DNA from: Mytilus trossulus
Taxonomy: Eukaryota; Mollusca; Bivalvia; Mytilida; Mytilidae
DNA: 64,000 nt
NCBI RefSeq assembly: GCF_036588685.1
Contig: NC_086374.1
Coordinates: 28,016,886 to 28,080,885 of the forward strand
Direction of reading: 5' to 3'
The notes beneath the pieces were generated by a model that had not been told where the DNA came from, searched no databases, and worked only from the letters and a program-made list of their open reading frames with translations. Shown in pieces: positions 32,301-42,732 of the stretch. A program made the translations under genes and the position numbers. Position 1 is the first letter of the stretch, and every line of letters starts with the position of its first letter.

Positions 32301-34938
32301 AGAAATATAATTGTGTTTTTTACTTTGATAAAATTGAGAATGGAAATGGGGAATGTGTCAAAGAGACAACAACCCGACCAAATAAAAAAAAAAAACAGCA
32401 GAAGGTCACCAACAGGTCTTCAATGTAGCGAGAAATTGATGTCCATTTAAAGGAGTATTGACCCAGTTTATAGTTTTATTAATTTAGACGTATTAAAGAA
32501 TCAATTTACTGCATAAATGCATTTCATATGGTTTAATTAGAGAACCCCTTATATGTCAGCACATGGTACCGTATAGCGGGTTATTTTCGCGGGGTGTAAA
32601 TTTTCGCTTATTTTCGCGGATAGAACAAAATCGCCAAAATAAATTCCGCCAATTTAAAAGTGTACATGCAAAGATAATGTTAAAAATGTTGAATCCGCTA
32701 AAATAATAACCGCCAAATTTTTTCGTATACCTTATTCAATGAAAATCGCGAAATTTTACACCCGCGAAAATAACCCGCTATACGGTATATTAGAGATTTA
32801 ACCATGAGGTAATATTTTGGATAATAAAATATGTTCCATGGTAAAAATCCATATAAACTATGAGATGCCATGAACTATTTTTGTTCTGGTAACAAAATTT
32901 GCAAAAAAAAAGGTACTAGAACTTATGTTGCATTATATGCTGTTGTTAACAAATGCATTATTTGTGCACACAAAGTGTACTTTGGTGTCATCCTTTTTGT
33001 TGAGCCTTCGACTTTAGTCGAAAAAGCGAGACTAAGCGATCCTACATTCTGTCTGTCCACAAATTTTCACTCTATGGTTAAAGTTTTTGAAATTTTAATA
33101 ACTTTCTTAAACTATACTGGATTTCTACCAAACTTGGACAGAAGCTTGTTTATGATCATAAGATAGTATCCAGAAGTAAATTTTGTAAAAATAAAATTCC
33201 ATTTTTTTCGTATTTTACTTATAAATGGACTAAGTTTTTTCTGCGGGGAAACCTAACATTCACTCTGTGGTTAAAGTTTTTAGAATTATGACTTAGTTTT
33301 TTTCTGCGGGGAAACCTAACATTCACTCTCTGGTTCAAGTTTTTAGAATTATAATAACTTTCTTAAACTATCCTTTGTTTGTACCAAACTTGCACAGAAG
33401 CTTGTTTATGATCATAAGATAGTATCCAAAATTAAATTTTGTAAAAAATTAAATCCAGTTTTTCCGTATTTTACTTTTAAATGGACTTAGTTTTTCTGCG
33501 GGGAAACATTACATTCACTCTGTGGTTAAAGTTTTTAAAAATTTAATAACTTTCTTAAACTATCCTGGGTTTGTACAAAACTTGGATAGAAGCTTATTTA
33601 TGGTCATAAGATAGTATCCAGAAGTAAATTTTGTAAAAAGATTACTTCATTTTTTCTGTATTTTACTTTTAAATGAACTTAGATTTTCTTCCAGTTAACA
33701 TTACATACAGTCTGCAGTTAAAGTTTTCAAAACATTTATTAGATTCATTAACTATCCTAGATTTTTACCAAACTTGGACAGAAGCTTCTTACAATCATAA
33801 GATAGTATCAAGAGGAATATTTTTATAGATTTTTTTCCTCATTTTTGTTGAGCCTGGAATTTACAGCAAAAGTAGGCGAGACACTGGGTTCCGCTGAACC
33901 CTTACAAATTTTATATCTGTCATGCTTTATTGTGCATTTTAAAATTACATATTACAAAACAGAATGTCATATTATTTAGTGTAAATGTAATAATATAATA
34001 TTTATAAGTGTAAACATCATATAACATGAATTCTGAAATTTTCCAGGTGTTTATATTGCATAAATTGCAACAAGATAGTTGATTGAAAGATAAAAAGTTT
34101 TATTTAAATTTTGATAGCCTTATTTGTATGCAGTTTTTCTTGCAATAATTAAACTCTCATGTAATGGGTCTTGATATTTAATTTTTGTTCTAAAAATAAA
34201 TTTATAATAAATTTGGAATACTAATTGGTCACTGACTTGTCTAGATTAAAGATGGATAAGCTGCAGAATCAATGTTCTTTTTATGTCCCCGTCTTAGTGA
34301 AGGGGGCATGACGTTTTATCCTTGTCTGTCTTTATGTACGAACGTCCCAAAATTAGTTTCCATTCCATTCTCTAACTCTAGTTTGCCTCAACCAAAGTTT
34401 ATTAAACCTATACACAATTCATATTACAAAACACAGTTCAAGTTTGATTTTGATGGCATCATTTTTGGTTTGTTTAGAGTTATGTCCCTTTACAAATGAA
34501 AATATTGCTAATTTTTTTTGTTTCTTTTCTCTAACTTAAGTGTGCCTCAACCAAATGGTATGAAACTTATATACAATGATTATAACCATAAAGGACAAAT
34601 TTGGGTAGCATCACTTTTACAGTTCTTGAGTTATGTCCCTTTATTATGTTAAATGCAAGCATGGGCATCATTTGTGTCCATGGACACATTCCCAATTTAT
34701 TTGGGTTATACTTTTTTTATGTTACTGGTACTTTTATAAGTTGATTAACTGATTTTAAGATTATTCTTATTGCCAAAGTGCTCATGAAAGAATAAATGCT
34801 AGAAATAGCATATCCAGCCAATATTGTGGAAATGACAATATTTTGTTATAAATTTTTGTAAAGGACTTGGCAGTAAATATTTCTTTTATTTTTCAGGCAA
34901 AGAAATCGAAAAGAGCAGAACGATTTGGACTAACATAA
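17348..34938 (+). CDS. SARNP: SARNP (CIP29/Hcc-1/Tho1-like) mRNA export factor, complete, 11 coding exons
   Basis: The spliced product is 242 residues (human SARNP is 210). Exons are 17348-17371, 19653-19752, 20755-20786, 22284-22393, 24036-24105, 26672-26742, 28510-28570, 30860-30925, 31225-31296, 32052-32132 and 34897-34938; all have GT-AG borders and matching phases. Residues 4-40 form a SAP domain (LSTLKVADLKEKLKEKGLTV, then a GTKPELLKRL helix). Residues 42-75 are acidic, with a Glu run. Six R-A/K-E-R/K-F-G motifs follow at about 117-122, 133-138, 165-170, 188-193, 212-217 and 235-240, and the protein ends AERFGLT. SARNP family members work in the nucleus with the TREX complex and the DEAD-box helicase UAP56/DDX39B in mRNA export, the RF repeats contacting the helicase or RNA. 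The start sits inside a duplicated 9-bp target site of a hairpin insertion. Confidence 0.95.
17372..19652. other. SARNP intron 1
   Basis: Contains a decayed LINE fragment (18180-19089). A separate ATG-led frame at 17460 reads MARIDGGSLGSVCHVCHYTN and on, with no recognised domain and no splice support; I treat it as chance. Confidence 0.7.
18180..19089 (+). pseudogene. Decayed LINE ORF2 C-terminal fragment
   Basis: Broken frames give NSMESRIAEKQLSNKNVKSN, then GTYILQTN and AAFNQNKIDVVCMLSNCSEE, TLAHFLLGCTQLEYICRDIL. The order G-T-Y-x-L-Q-T-N, A-x-F-N-Q, C-x-x-C/S, E-E-T-x-x-H-F-L-L-x-C matches the cysteine-histidine tail after the reverse transcriptase of LINEs. Several stops interrupt it, and a 115-residue frame (18742-19089) survives at the end, closing with a basic KKKKRK run. 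Confidence 0.7.
19653..19752 (+). CDS. SARNP: SARNP exon 2 (SAP domain)
   Basis: The acceptor is TCTGTTACAG and the donor GTATGT. It encodes VADLKEKLKEKGLTVSGTKP and ELLKRLKDAMELE, the two helices and turn of the SAP DNA/RNA-binding fold. Confidence 0.95.
20755..20786 (+). CDS. SARNP: SARNP exon 3 (32-nt microexon)
   Basis: The acceptor is GATTTACAG and the donor GTAAGA. It encodes ETEELEETEEV, part of the acidic linker. Confidence 0.9.
20799..21850. repeat. ~36-bp minisatellite interrupted by a ~650-bp insertion
   Basis: Units like ATAGGATAGAATTAAGGCTA plus CAATATAATACATGT occur at 20799-20890 and resume at 21545-21850. The intervening block begins with ATTTGCGCCGATTTTG and ends, inverted, with ATCGTGGCAAATGC..CGCCG, so it has weak inverted ends and is probably a decayed DNA transposon that landed in the array. 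Confidence 0.75.
21936..22022 (-). repeat. Interspersed repeat, reverse copy of the GTCTCATTGGCAAT family
   Basis: GAAGATGTGGTATGAGTGCC AATGAGACAACTC is the reverse complement of the 2655-2757 family core, followed by the usual ACCATTATAGGTCAAGGTAC. Confidence 0.7.
22284..22393 (+). CDS. SARNP: SARNP exon 4 (acidic region)
   Basis: The acceptor is ATTTCAG and the donor GTAAAT. It encodes VEQVVLQEEEEEEEVDDDMT and LTEDKLEITESKTVPE, an acidic and disordered linker with two bases of a Ser codon left over. Confidence 0.93.
22394..24035. other. SARNP intron 4
   Basis: Contains a small inverted-end element (22720-22945) and a diverged interspersed repeat tail at about 22995-23115. No exon is seen. 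Confidence 0.7.
22720..22945. mobile_element. Small element with TGCTCGCAGTTAC inverted ends
   Basis: GGTGCTCGCAGTTAC at the left pairs with GTTACTGCGAGCA at the right with one mismatch, about 225 bp apart. It has no coding content and is consistent with a MITE. Confidence 0.5.
24036..24105 (+). CDS. SARNP: SARNP exon 5
   Basis: The acceptor is ATTCATAG and the donor GTGACT. It encodes SSSKDSIENGKPKKISLSGF and SDAE, a Ser-rich link before the RF repeats. Confidence 0.9.
24106..26671. other. SARNP intron 5
   Basis: Contains the TTAA-flanked element at 25658-26278. The remainder is AT-rich, including a short TA microsatellite right after the donor. Confidence 0.75.
25658..26278. mobile_element. 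TTAA-flanked (piggyBac-like) MITE
   Basis: GGGCATACGATACAGTT at the left and AACTGTATCGTATGCCC at the right are perfect inverted repeats, and both ends abut TTAA (25654-25657 and 26279-26282). A TTAA duplication is the signature of piggyBac-type transposition. The 621-bp body has no transposase, so it is non-autonomous. The outer bases start GGG rather than the common CCC, so the superfamily is inferred from the target site only. Confidence 0.82.
26672..26742 (+). CDS. SARNP: SARNP exon 6 (first RF repeat)
   Basis: The acceptor is ATCTTTTAG and the donor GTAATG. It encodes RLKSRAEKFGAVSAEAKKQL and RAE, then two bases of the Arg completed by exon 7 in RAERFG. Confidence 0.95.
26743..28509. 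other. SARNP intron 6
   Basis: Mostly occupied by a copy of the AGCTCACCTG element (27175-28431), with a fragment of the GTCTCATTGGCAAT repeat immediately before it. Confidence 0.8.
27175..28431 (+). mobile_element. AGCTCACCTG element, copy 1
   Basis: Starts with a hairpin (AGCTCACCTGACC, loop, GGTCAAGTGAGCT) and ends GGTGAGCGACACAGGCTCTT followed by a second hairpin around GAGAGCC. The outer AGCTCACCT and AGGTGAGC form inverted ends. The interior is built of about 500-bp tandem units, each opening with TTACAAAAATCTTCTYCTCT. Short ORFs inside have no recognised domain. Confidence 0.82.
28510..28570 (+). CDS. SARNP: SARNP exon 7
   Basis: The acceptor is TTTATAG and the donor GTAAGT. It encodes RFGLSEKTSNISSAKIVGDV and S. 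Confidence 0.93.
28812..28985. mobile_element. Foldback MITE with a TTCGCTACGCTCACTCGA loop
   Basis: ATTGATTATCAGATTATCTG, CATATTGATAT, AAAATATCAGCTGCTTGACA and TAATATGAAG read outward-in are mirrored by the right half with few mismatches. The arms are about 75 bp around a GC-richer loop. Confidence 0.85.
29131..30429 (+). mobile_element. AGCTCACCTG element, copy 2
   Basis: Begins with AGCTCACCTGGCCCGAAGGG forming the terminal hairpin, has two to three internal ~500-bp units and ends GGTGAGCGACACAGGCTCTT then AGAGCCTCTAG. It lies in the same orientation as copy 1, about 0.7 kb away in the next intron. Confidence 0.85.
30860..30925 (+). CDS. SARNP: SARNP exon 8 (RF repeat)
   Basis: The acceptor is ACTTTCCAG and the donor GTAAAG. 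It encodes VDSDKLKQRAERFGVVSPVL and SK, a phase-0 exon carrying one repeat unit. Confidence 0.95.
31225..31296 (+). CDS. SARNP: SARNP exon 9 (RF repeat)
   Basis: The acceptor is TATTTGCAG and the donor GTAAAT. It encodes VADVEKLKQRAERFGGSVAP and ALSK. It closely parallels exon 8 in length, phase and sequence, which suggests exon duplication. Confidence 0.95.
31297..32051. other. SARNP intron 9
   Basis: AT-rich intron; no repeat or exon recognised. Confidence 0.7.
32052..32132 (+). CDS. SARNP: SARNP exon 10 (RF repeat)
   Basis: The acceptor is TTATCCAG and the donor GTATTA. It encodes SEDQEKILKRKERFGAISTA and AVSSEVE, matching the penultimate DDEKLKKRKERFG-type repeat of the family. Confidence 0.95.
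32330..32445 (-). repeat. Retroelement 3' tail module, reverse copy
   Basis: TTGAGAATGGAAATGGGGAA and AGAGACAACAACCCGACCA, a poly-A tract, and GCAGAAGGTCACCAACAGGT are the reverse complement of the module at 7610-7745. Confidence 0.75.
32568..32789. mobile_element. MITE with ACCGTATAGCGGGTTATTTT ends
   Basis: The two ends are inverted repeats of about 40 bp (ACCGTATAGCGGGTTATTTT, CGCGGGTGTAAAATTT-like), flanked by TA. The interior repeats short CGCGAAAA/CGCCAAAA motifs. There is no coding sequence. Confidence 0.88.
32996..33900 (+). mobile_element. TTTTTGTTGAGCC element, copy 1
   Basis: Starts TTTTTGTTGAGCCTTCGACT and ends TTTTTGTTGAGCCTGGAATT followed by TTCCGCTGAACCC. The body contains three to four ~165-250-bp units with TTTCTGCGGGGAAAC and ATCATAAGATAGTATCCA. 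A second copy lies at 57431-58010. Confidence 0.75.
34281..34705 (+). mobile_element. TTATGTCCCC element (partial)
   Basis: Opens TTATGTCCCCGTCTTAGTGA with a short GGGGGCATGACG segment. It contains two internal units around GTTATGTCCCTTTA and closes GGGCATCATTTGTGTCCATG. It resembles a family of dispersed mollusc repeats, but I have only one copy here to judge from. Confidence 0.5.
34897..34938 (+). CDS. SARNP: SARNP exon 11 (last RF repeat and stop)
   Basis: The acceptor is TATTTTTCAG. It encodes AKKSKRAERFGLT and a TAA stop, matching the KKRKRAERFG end of the family. Confidence 0.95.
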   Translation, partial: AKKSKRAERFGLT

Positions 34939-37900
34939 AGGCCAAGAAACATTACAACATTGACACTGCCATTTAAATCATTTCATAATACAAACATCCC
35001 TCACAAAATATGTCATATTTGTACATAGATTAGTCATGAATTGAAACATTATTCCTCTGTTCTTTAAAGTAATTTGTTTTCAAAATATCTGGGTATTTTT
35101 TATTGCCCTTTTCTGCTTTCTACATATGATTTTACCAAATGTATGTTTTGTCTTGTTAAAGTGGAATGTGTTTATTATGTGTTCTACTGCCAACTTATAA
35201 TGACTAATAATTTATTTGGATAAAGACTGAATATTCTCATCATTTTGGGTTTACATGATATGACGGAATTACAACCAACCTATTTAGAAATACCGTTGAA
35301 AATTACGCTAGTCAAAATGGTTTTCTACTTTTATTTTATCTGTCTCCAGATATTGAACTGATTGATCTTATGAGAAGTTCACCAATGTTTAATTTTAGTA
35401 AGACAATAAGATAGAGGTTTGTTTTATTGAGGTGAAAATGGTATCTGTTCATATCTTATTTCCTGCAGGTGAGGGCATTGTTATTGTGCAGATACTCATC
35501 TAGTATTTATAACCATGAAGTTGAAATTCACATGTTAATGGCATCATGTTATAGTTAAACCACAATATTTATTTTTTATGCCCCTAAAAAAGTCAATTGA
35601 TTATTCTTTGAATTTAAAAACTATGTATCATTATTATCAAACATAAAATGTAGGTTATGATTGATTTCCTTTTTCTAGATAATAAGAAGTTTGCAATTTC
35701 TTGGATTGAAAGTTTATAAGCCAAATTTCTATCACTTGTATTCAATGAAGTTTCGACCTAGTACAAAGCAGGGTTATTATTCATATCACATTAACATGTT
35801 GTCAATAATCATATATATTTGCCACTGGACATTATGCAGGCATCTATCATCATCATAATCAATGTATTGTAGATTGTGTCTGCATTAAGGTCTCATTAAT
35901 TGTTTACTTTTTGTTGGGTTGTGTTTGGCTGTCTTTTGGCAAAGATAGTGCCTTGACCTTGGAAAAGTTAAGAACAAGATAGGGATTTGTTTAATTGAAG
36001 GTTAAATGGTATCTGTTCATATTAACTTTTCCAGAATCTTAAAGTATACAGTCATTGTTGAATCAGAAAATTATTTCCACTATATTTATGTCTTATGATT
36101 CAGTAAGCAACCAAAGGAAACTAAATAAAAAAACCACGATGAAACTTTAAAGGTAAAGAGAATTAAAATGTTTAGTGGATTCTTTCTGATTAGTGCAGTA
36201 GTAAGTGGAGAGGTTATAGGCTTGATCCAGTAACTGTCAAGTGACTTTTATCTTAGGTGTTAATAATCCCTATGGTAAGTTAAAAATTCATAAACTGAAC
36301 TTTGCTCTCTAAATGAGACAGTAGAAGGGAAAGTTGATATAATCTTAAGGTTTTTTGTTCACATGTTTTAATTTATCTTTGCAACTATGATAAAATAATT
36401 TTAGCAAGTTTTCACCTACATATTCCATATTTATCACTTTTTAAGCATTTCCTACATGATATGGTAAGATGAATATACATGTACAGAAATAATTACGGGA
36501 ACAAATTTCATCCTCAAGTTGAAATAAAATATAATCAGAACTTTTGTTTTGATAAACAGATCACAGTAATATGCTCATTACATTTTCATAAGTCACTTGT
36601 CTGTTCATTGAAAGTATTTTTTGTTTTTCAGATTTTATTTATGACTTCAAATATCTTGTATTGAATTTAAAAATACAAAATATGCTATAAATAGCAATTG
36701 TCTGGGCAAGAAATATTTTCCTTAATACTATAATATAAAAAATCAATAAAGACAAATACCTGTACAAAATAGCCTTAATTAAATTGAGAACAGGTTATTA
36801 AATATTTAGATAAGATATTAGTTGAGCCTTTACCCAAAAAATCTGTTGGCTACTAGATGTCTTATTCAAAGATACAAATGGTGGTACAATATACATTTAG
36901 GTAAGGCCATTGACCATATCTAAGCTTCCCCAAAACATTTAGTAGAATTGTCACTTTATTACATCAAGCAACCTTTGTGTACTTAAGCTTGCAGATTCTG
37001 TATATCATCTTATTGATAAAAATATTTTTTAAAAGACCTGGAACAATTTTAGAATTGTTGCTATTTTAGAGGCCAGATAATGGCTCTTAACCTCTTTTTT
37101 ATAACAATAAAGAAGTCATATAAAAACATTAGGAATACATTTGACATAAAAGTCATTGCTTTCTCATTAAAACAAAATGAACAGAAAATTCATTAGAACA
37201 ATCAAGCAAACAAATCCTAAATAAATTGCAAAATAAATTGCCCTTTTGAAGAAAATCCTTTTTATCAGACTTCAGCACAAGGATTTCTGCATCATTGATT
37301 TATTATATCTCCATTGTAAAATTCCTCTATAAAATTACCCATGTCAATTCTGTAATGGGATTGATTTCAAGAAGTTTTGATGCAATTGTTTTCAATGAAA
37401 TGATGTGTCTTCATGATTGATTAGTCATATTATTCTAGTTAATAATTTCCTGATTGATGCTTAACACTATTATATGTATGGTATTTTTATGATATTTTAG
37501 TAATGATTTTGTAGTAAAGTACATCAAAGGGAAAATTGTACACTTTTATTTCATTTGTTTTAGTCGACCATGAATAAAATTATTTGTACTGAAGACTAAG
37601 TTGTTTAGAAATGACTTTATGCACATGAGTTTCTTGGAGATTCCTTTAGTAATCATGCTTCATTGATTTTAGTATATTTACTTTATCTAAAATGCATTGT
37701 CTGATAAAGTGTATTTGATTTGTAAATACCAACTTTTACTCTTTACTTGGCACTTGTTTTCAGTGCCTGTGATTAACATCCCTGCATGGATAATATAAGA
37801 CTTGCCAACCTCCAGCTTAAGTGACCATGGAGTGTTTGCAATGGCACAATTTGTATTATTCATATTAGGCATGTTTGTAATGAAGTTTTATACATGCATC

Positions 37901-38023
37901 CTTTTGTTACAGATGCGACATAAAGAAATCAAGTCTCCTCTCTTAATAGATACGTTTTGTTGTAAAGTTTTTCTAAAAAAAAGTACATTCAATAGACTAT
38001 TGGCATTTTAAGATACAACATTA
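34939..38023. other. SARNP 3' region and intergenic DNA
   Basis: The 3' untranslated region begins here. AATAAA signals occur at 36124-36129, 36745-36750 and 37573-37578, and I cannot pick between them. A phrase near 35440, ATGGTATCTGTTCATAT, recurs near 36010 in a diverged context, suggesting an old local duplication. No gene is seen. Confidence 0.4.
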
Positions 38024-39931
38024 ACCAGATGCTCCGCAGGGCGTAGCTTTATACGACCGCAGAGGTTGAACCCTGAACGGTTGGGGCAAGTATGGACACA
38101 ACATTCAAGCTGGATTCAGCTCTAAATTTGGATTGTGATTTAATAGTTGACACTGCATAGGTTTCTGACACAGAATGAATGTGTTCTAATGAACTTAATT
38201 TTTTTGTTTTCTCTTAGAGCAATTCACTATGCTGTTGAATATTAATCCTCTCAAAAAAATGTTTGAAGAAATTTTCTTTTTTCTTTATGAAATTTCAAAT
38301 GAGAAAAATTGAACCCAATTTTTTAATCACATCCCCCTTTCCCTTATTCCAAAACTAATCTCAATTAAAATATTCAAATGGAGTTTGCAACAATAACTAC
38401 TCATTTAAATACATCATAAAATATTAAGATGTAAAAAAACTGCTTGTTATCACTGAATGGTAAAGATTATTTAAATTTATCAGTTGGTAGTAAAAAGTGA
38501 ATATACATTGTATATTGTATATAACAAAGATTTAAGTTGATTCTGGACAAAGAAAGATAACTCCAATTAAAAAAAAATCTTGCAATCAGATATTTCTTGC
38601 TTACTATTCTGGACAAAGAAAGATAACTCTAATTAATTTTTTTTTTGCTATTTCACAATATTGTGAAATTAGATATTTCTTGCCATTGCACAATACTTAA
38701 TATTATAATTTTAGATCCTGATTTGGACCAACTTGAAAACTGGGCCCATAATCAAAAATCTAAGTACATGTTTAGATTCAGCATATCAAAGAGGCCCAAG
38801 AATTTAATTTTTGTTAAAATCAAACTTAGTTTAATTTTGGACCCTTTGGACCTTAATGTAGGCCAATTTGAAAAAGGGACCAAAAATGAAGAATCTACAT
38901 ACACAGTTAGATTTGGCATATCAAAGAACCCCATTTATTAAATTTTTGATGAAATCAAATAAAGTTTAATTTTGGACCCAGATTTGGACCAACTTGAAAA
39001 CTGGGCCAATAATCAAGAATCTAAGTACATTTTTAGATTCAACATATCAAAGAACCCAACCGATTCATTTTTTGTCAAAACCAAACTAAGTTTAATTTTG
39101 GACCCTTTGGACCTTAATGTAGACCAATTTGAAAACATGACCAAAAGTTAAGAATCTACATACACAGTTAGATTCGGCATATCAAAGAACCCCAATTATT
39201 CAATTTTGATGAAATCAAACAAAGTTTAATTTTGGACCCTTTGGGCCCCTTTTTCCTAAACTGTTGGGACCAAAACTCCCAAAATCAATACCAACCTTCC
39301 TTTTATGGTCATAAACCTTGTGTTTAAATTTCATAGATTTCTATTTACTTATACTAACGTTATGGTGCGAAAACCAAGAAAAATGCTAATTTGGGTCCCT
39401 TTTTGCCCCCTTATTCCTAAACTGTTGGGACCTAAACTCCCAAAATCAATACCAATCTTCCTTTTGTGGTCATAAACATTGTGTTTAAATTTCATTGATT
39501 TCTATTTACTTAACCTAAAGTTATTGTGCAAAAACCAAGAATAATGCTTATTTGGGCCCTTTTTTGGCCCCTAATTCCTAAACTGTTGAAACCAAAACTC
39601 CCAAAATCAATCCCAACCTTTCTTTTGTGGTCATAAACCTTGTGACAAAATTTCATAGATTTCTATTAACTTAAACTAAAGTTATAGTGCGAAAACCAAG
39701 GAAATGCTTATTTGGGCCCTTTTTGGCCCCTAATTCCTAAAATGTTGGGACCAAAACTCCCAAAATCAATACCAACCTTCCTTTTATGGTCATAAACCTT
39801 GTGTTAAAATTTCATAGATTTCTATTCACTTTTACTAAAGTTAGAGTGCGAAAACTAAAAGTATTCGGACGACGACGCCAACGTGATAGCAATATACGAC
39901 GAAAATTTTTTCAAAATTTGCGGTCGTATAA
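38024..39931. mobile_element. 1.9-kb element with TATACGACCGC / GCGGTCGTATA ends
   Basis: TATACGACCGC near 38050 and GCGGTCGTATA at 39920-39930 are perfect inverted repeats. The right part has four ~161-bp units with CCTAAACTGTTGGGACC, and the left part has several ~150-bp units with TTTTGGACCCTTTGGACCTT. No transposase frame is present, so it is a large non-autonomous element made of tandem units. Confidence 0.8.
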
Positions 39932-41028
39932 AAATCTATCTAAAAACATGTGATTTATTGTTATATAAAGCCCACTTTTTATACCATATTAAACTTAGAT
40001 TGAAAACAAACATAGTGGTGGGGGCCCACTGACTGACTTAAGAGGGGCTCCAGTCACGCTTCAGTGATTCCCTATATAAGCAAGCAATTTTTTTCTAAAA
40101 AAAGTGGGGGCCCAATTTTGTTGCTTTGTCAGAAGGTTAAGAAGTAGGGTCAAACTTTCATAACATTTTCATTGATAAAATAACAAACCTTTCCCTAACA
40201 ATGGGCTTGCATATTCACCAGTACATCAGACTCAAACATGAATTCAAAAAGCAATTTGTCCTATTGGTATTGAGAAAGGGTCTTTTTGATAAGCACATTT
40301 AAATTAACACCATTATATTGCAAAATCCTTCACAAACCACTAAAACAGAGTTGCTATGAAAATAATTGGTCTGAGCATGTTGTAAATCAGATATGTATAT
40401 TACAGAGTTGGCATGAACTGTTCATATTTGCATTTGACCTTGACTTTATTGTCATGGTTCATTACTCAGTGTTAAGTTAATGTTTTGGTCTTGGTTTTTT
40501 TTAATATACACAGTAGGTCAGCTATATTTTTAGTGTATTTAATGATTGAGAGGTCTATGTCTGTCTGGCAAGTATTATTTGGCCTTAACCTCATTTTCAT
40601 GGTTCATCGATCAATGTTAAGTTTTTATGGTTAAGTTTGTTTTAAATACATCTGAAATTTAGTTTAAAGATAGGTTGGGAGGGTGATTAACAACAAAAGA
40701 GATGATTTAAATGTTTTTATTGTTAACTCAATGTTTAAGCACCAAATATAAAAAAGAAGGTGTGGTATGATTGCCAAGGAGACAACCATCCACAAGAGAC
40801 CAAAATAACACAGAAATTAACAACTATATGTCACCTTTCAGGCAATTAAGTAGTTTGTTTTTCACAATTGATAAATTAATTGCAGGGTTTGTCTTTCCTA
40901 CTATTTTCTAGATTAGAGGATATTTGTTTACAAGGGAGCATTTGAAAAGACTCTTTCCGGTAGATAAAATTCGTGTAAACTTTAAGAAAGTTTTACAGAT
41001 GCCATCATGATTTGGATGACATAGAATG
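39932..41028. other. Intergenic
   Basis: AT-rich DNA with a reverse GTCTCATTGGCAAT-family repeat at 40752-40840 (GTGTGGTATGATTGCCAAGG). No exon is recognised. Confidence 0.5.
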
Positions 41029-42732
41029 GTCCTCATCAACAACCCTGGCAATCCTCATTCTACTTATATCGATAGTCGACCTTCCTATGGATAGAAACGA
41101 GTGCCGGCTGTGCAATAACCGTCACGATCCTCATCAACGACCCTTACGATCCTCATTCTACTTATATCGATAGTCCGACCTTCCTATGGATAGAAACTAG
41201 TGCCTGTGCAACAACCGTCACGATCCTCATCAACGACCCTTACGATCCTCATCAACAAACCTCACGATCTTCATCAACGACCCTCGTGTTCTATCAACAA
41301 CCCTCACGATCCTCATTAACAACACTAACAATCTTTATTAACAACCGTCACGATCCTCATCAACGACCCTTACGATCCTCATCAACAAACCTCACGATCT
41401 TCATCAACGACCCTCGCGTTCTATCAACAACCCTCACGATCCTCATTAACAACACTAACAATCTTTATTAACAACCGTCACGACCCTCACGATCCTCCTC
41501 AACACCCCTCACGATCTTTATCAACAACCGTCACGATCCTCATCAACGATCCTCATCAACAACCCTCACGATCTTTATCAACAACCCTCACGATCCTCAT
41601 CAACAACACTAACAATCTGTATCAACAACCGTCCCAATCCTCAGGATCCTCATCAACAACCCTCACGATCTTTATCAACAACCCTAACGACACTCACAAT
41701 CCTCATCAACAACCCTCACGATCTTTATCAACAACCCTCACGGTCCTCATCAACGACCCTCACAATCCTCATCTACAACCCTGACGATCCTCATCAACGA
41801 CCCTGATGATCCTCATCAACGACCCTGATGATCCTCGTCAACAACCCTCACAATATTTATCAACAACCGTCACGATCCTCATCAATAACCCTTACGATCT
41901 TTATCAACAACCCTCACGATCCTCTTCAACAACCCTCACGATCCTCATCAACAGCCCTCACGATCCCCACCAACAACCCTTATGATCCATTTTAAAAACC
42001 TTTATAATCCTCATCAACGACCCTCACGATCCTCATCAACGACATAACAATCCTCATCAACGACACTCGTGATCCTCATCAACGACACTCGCGATCCTCA
42101 TCAACAACCCTCACGATCTTTATCAATAACCGTCTCAATCGTCATCAACGACCCTCGCGATCCTTATCAACAACCCTCGCGATCCTCATCAACAACCCTC
42201 ACGATCTTTATCAATAACCGTCTCAATCGTCATCAACGACCCTCGCGATCCTCATCAACAACCCTCATGAGCTTTATCAACAAACCTCACGATCCCCACC
42301 AAAAACCCTTATTATCCATATCAAAAACCCTCAGGATTCTCATCAACGACTCTTACGATCCTCATCAACGACATGACGATCCTCATCAACGACAATCGCG
42401 ATCCTCATCAACAACCCTCACGATCTTTATCAACAACCCTCACGATCCTCATCAACAACCCTCGCGATCCTCATCAACAACCTTACGATCCATATCAATA
42501 ATCGTCACGATCCTCATTAACGACCCTCGCGATCCTTATCAACCACCGGCACGATCCTCATCAACAACCCTCACGATCTTTATCAACAACCCCCTCACGA
42601 TCCTCATCAACGACACTCACAATTCTCACCAACAACCCTCATGATCCTCATCAACGACCCGCAAAATTCTCACCAACAACCCTCATGATCATTATCAACA
42701 ACCCTGAAGATCATAGTCAACATCCCTCTGAT
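41029..42732. repeat. 1.7-kb minisatellite, 22-bp unit
   Basis: The consensus unit is close to ACGATCCTCATCAACAACCC plus TC, repeated about 75 times with variants (CAACGACCCTCGCG, TTTATCAACAACC). Higher-order duplication is visible: a block at about 41221-41350 recurs at 41351-41480 with a 130-bp period, and a segment with CTACTTATATCGATAGTC appears twice near 41060 and 41160. Since 22 is not a multiple of three, translation cycles through three frames to give a 22-residue pattern. Confidence 0.95.

Larger units (their letters stand above)
32133..34896. other. SARNP intron 10
   Basis: Carries four repeats: a reverse retroelement tail (32330-32445), a MITE (32568-32789), a TTGTTGAGCC element (32996-33900) and a TTATGTCCCC element (34281-34705). 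Confidence 0.8.

Noticed and set aside
42069..42644. 191-codon ORF rich in Ser, Thr, Pro, His and Gln
   Set aside because: It is the translation of the 22-bp minisatellite; the 22-residue pattern is only the array read through three frames.
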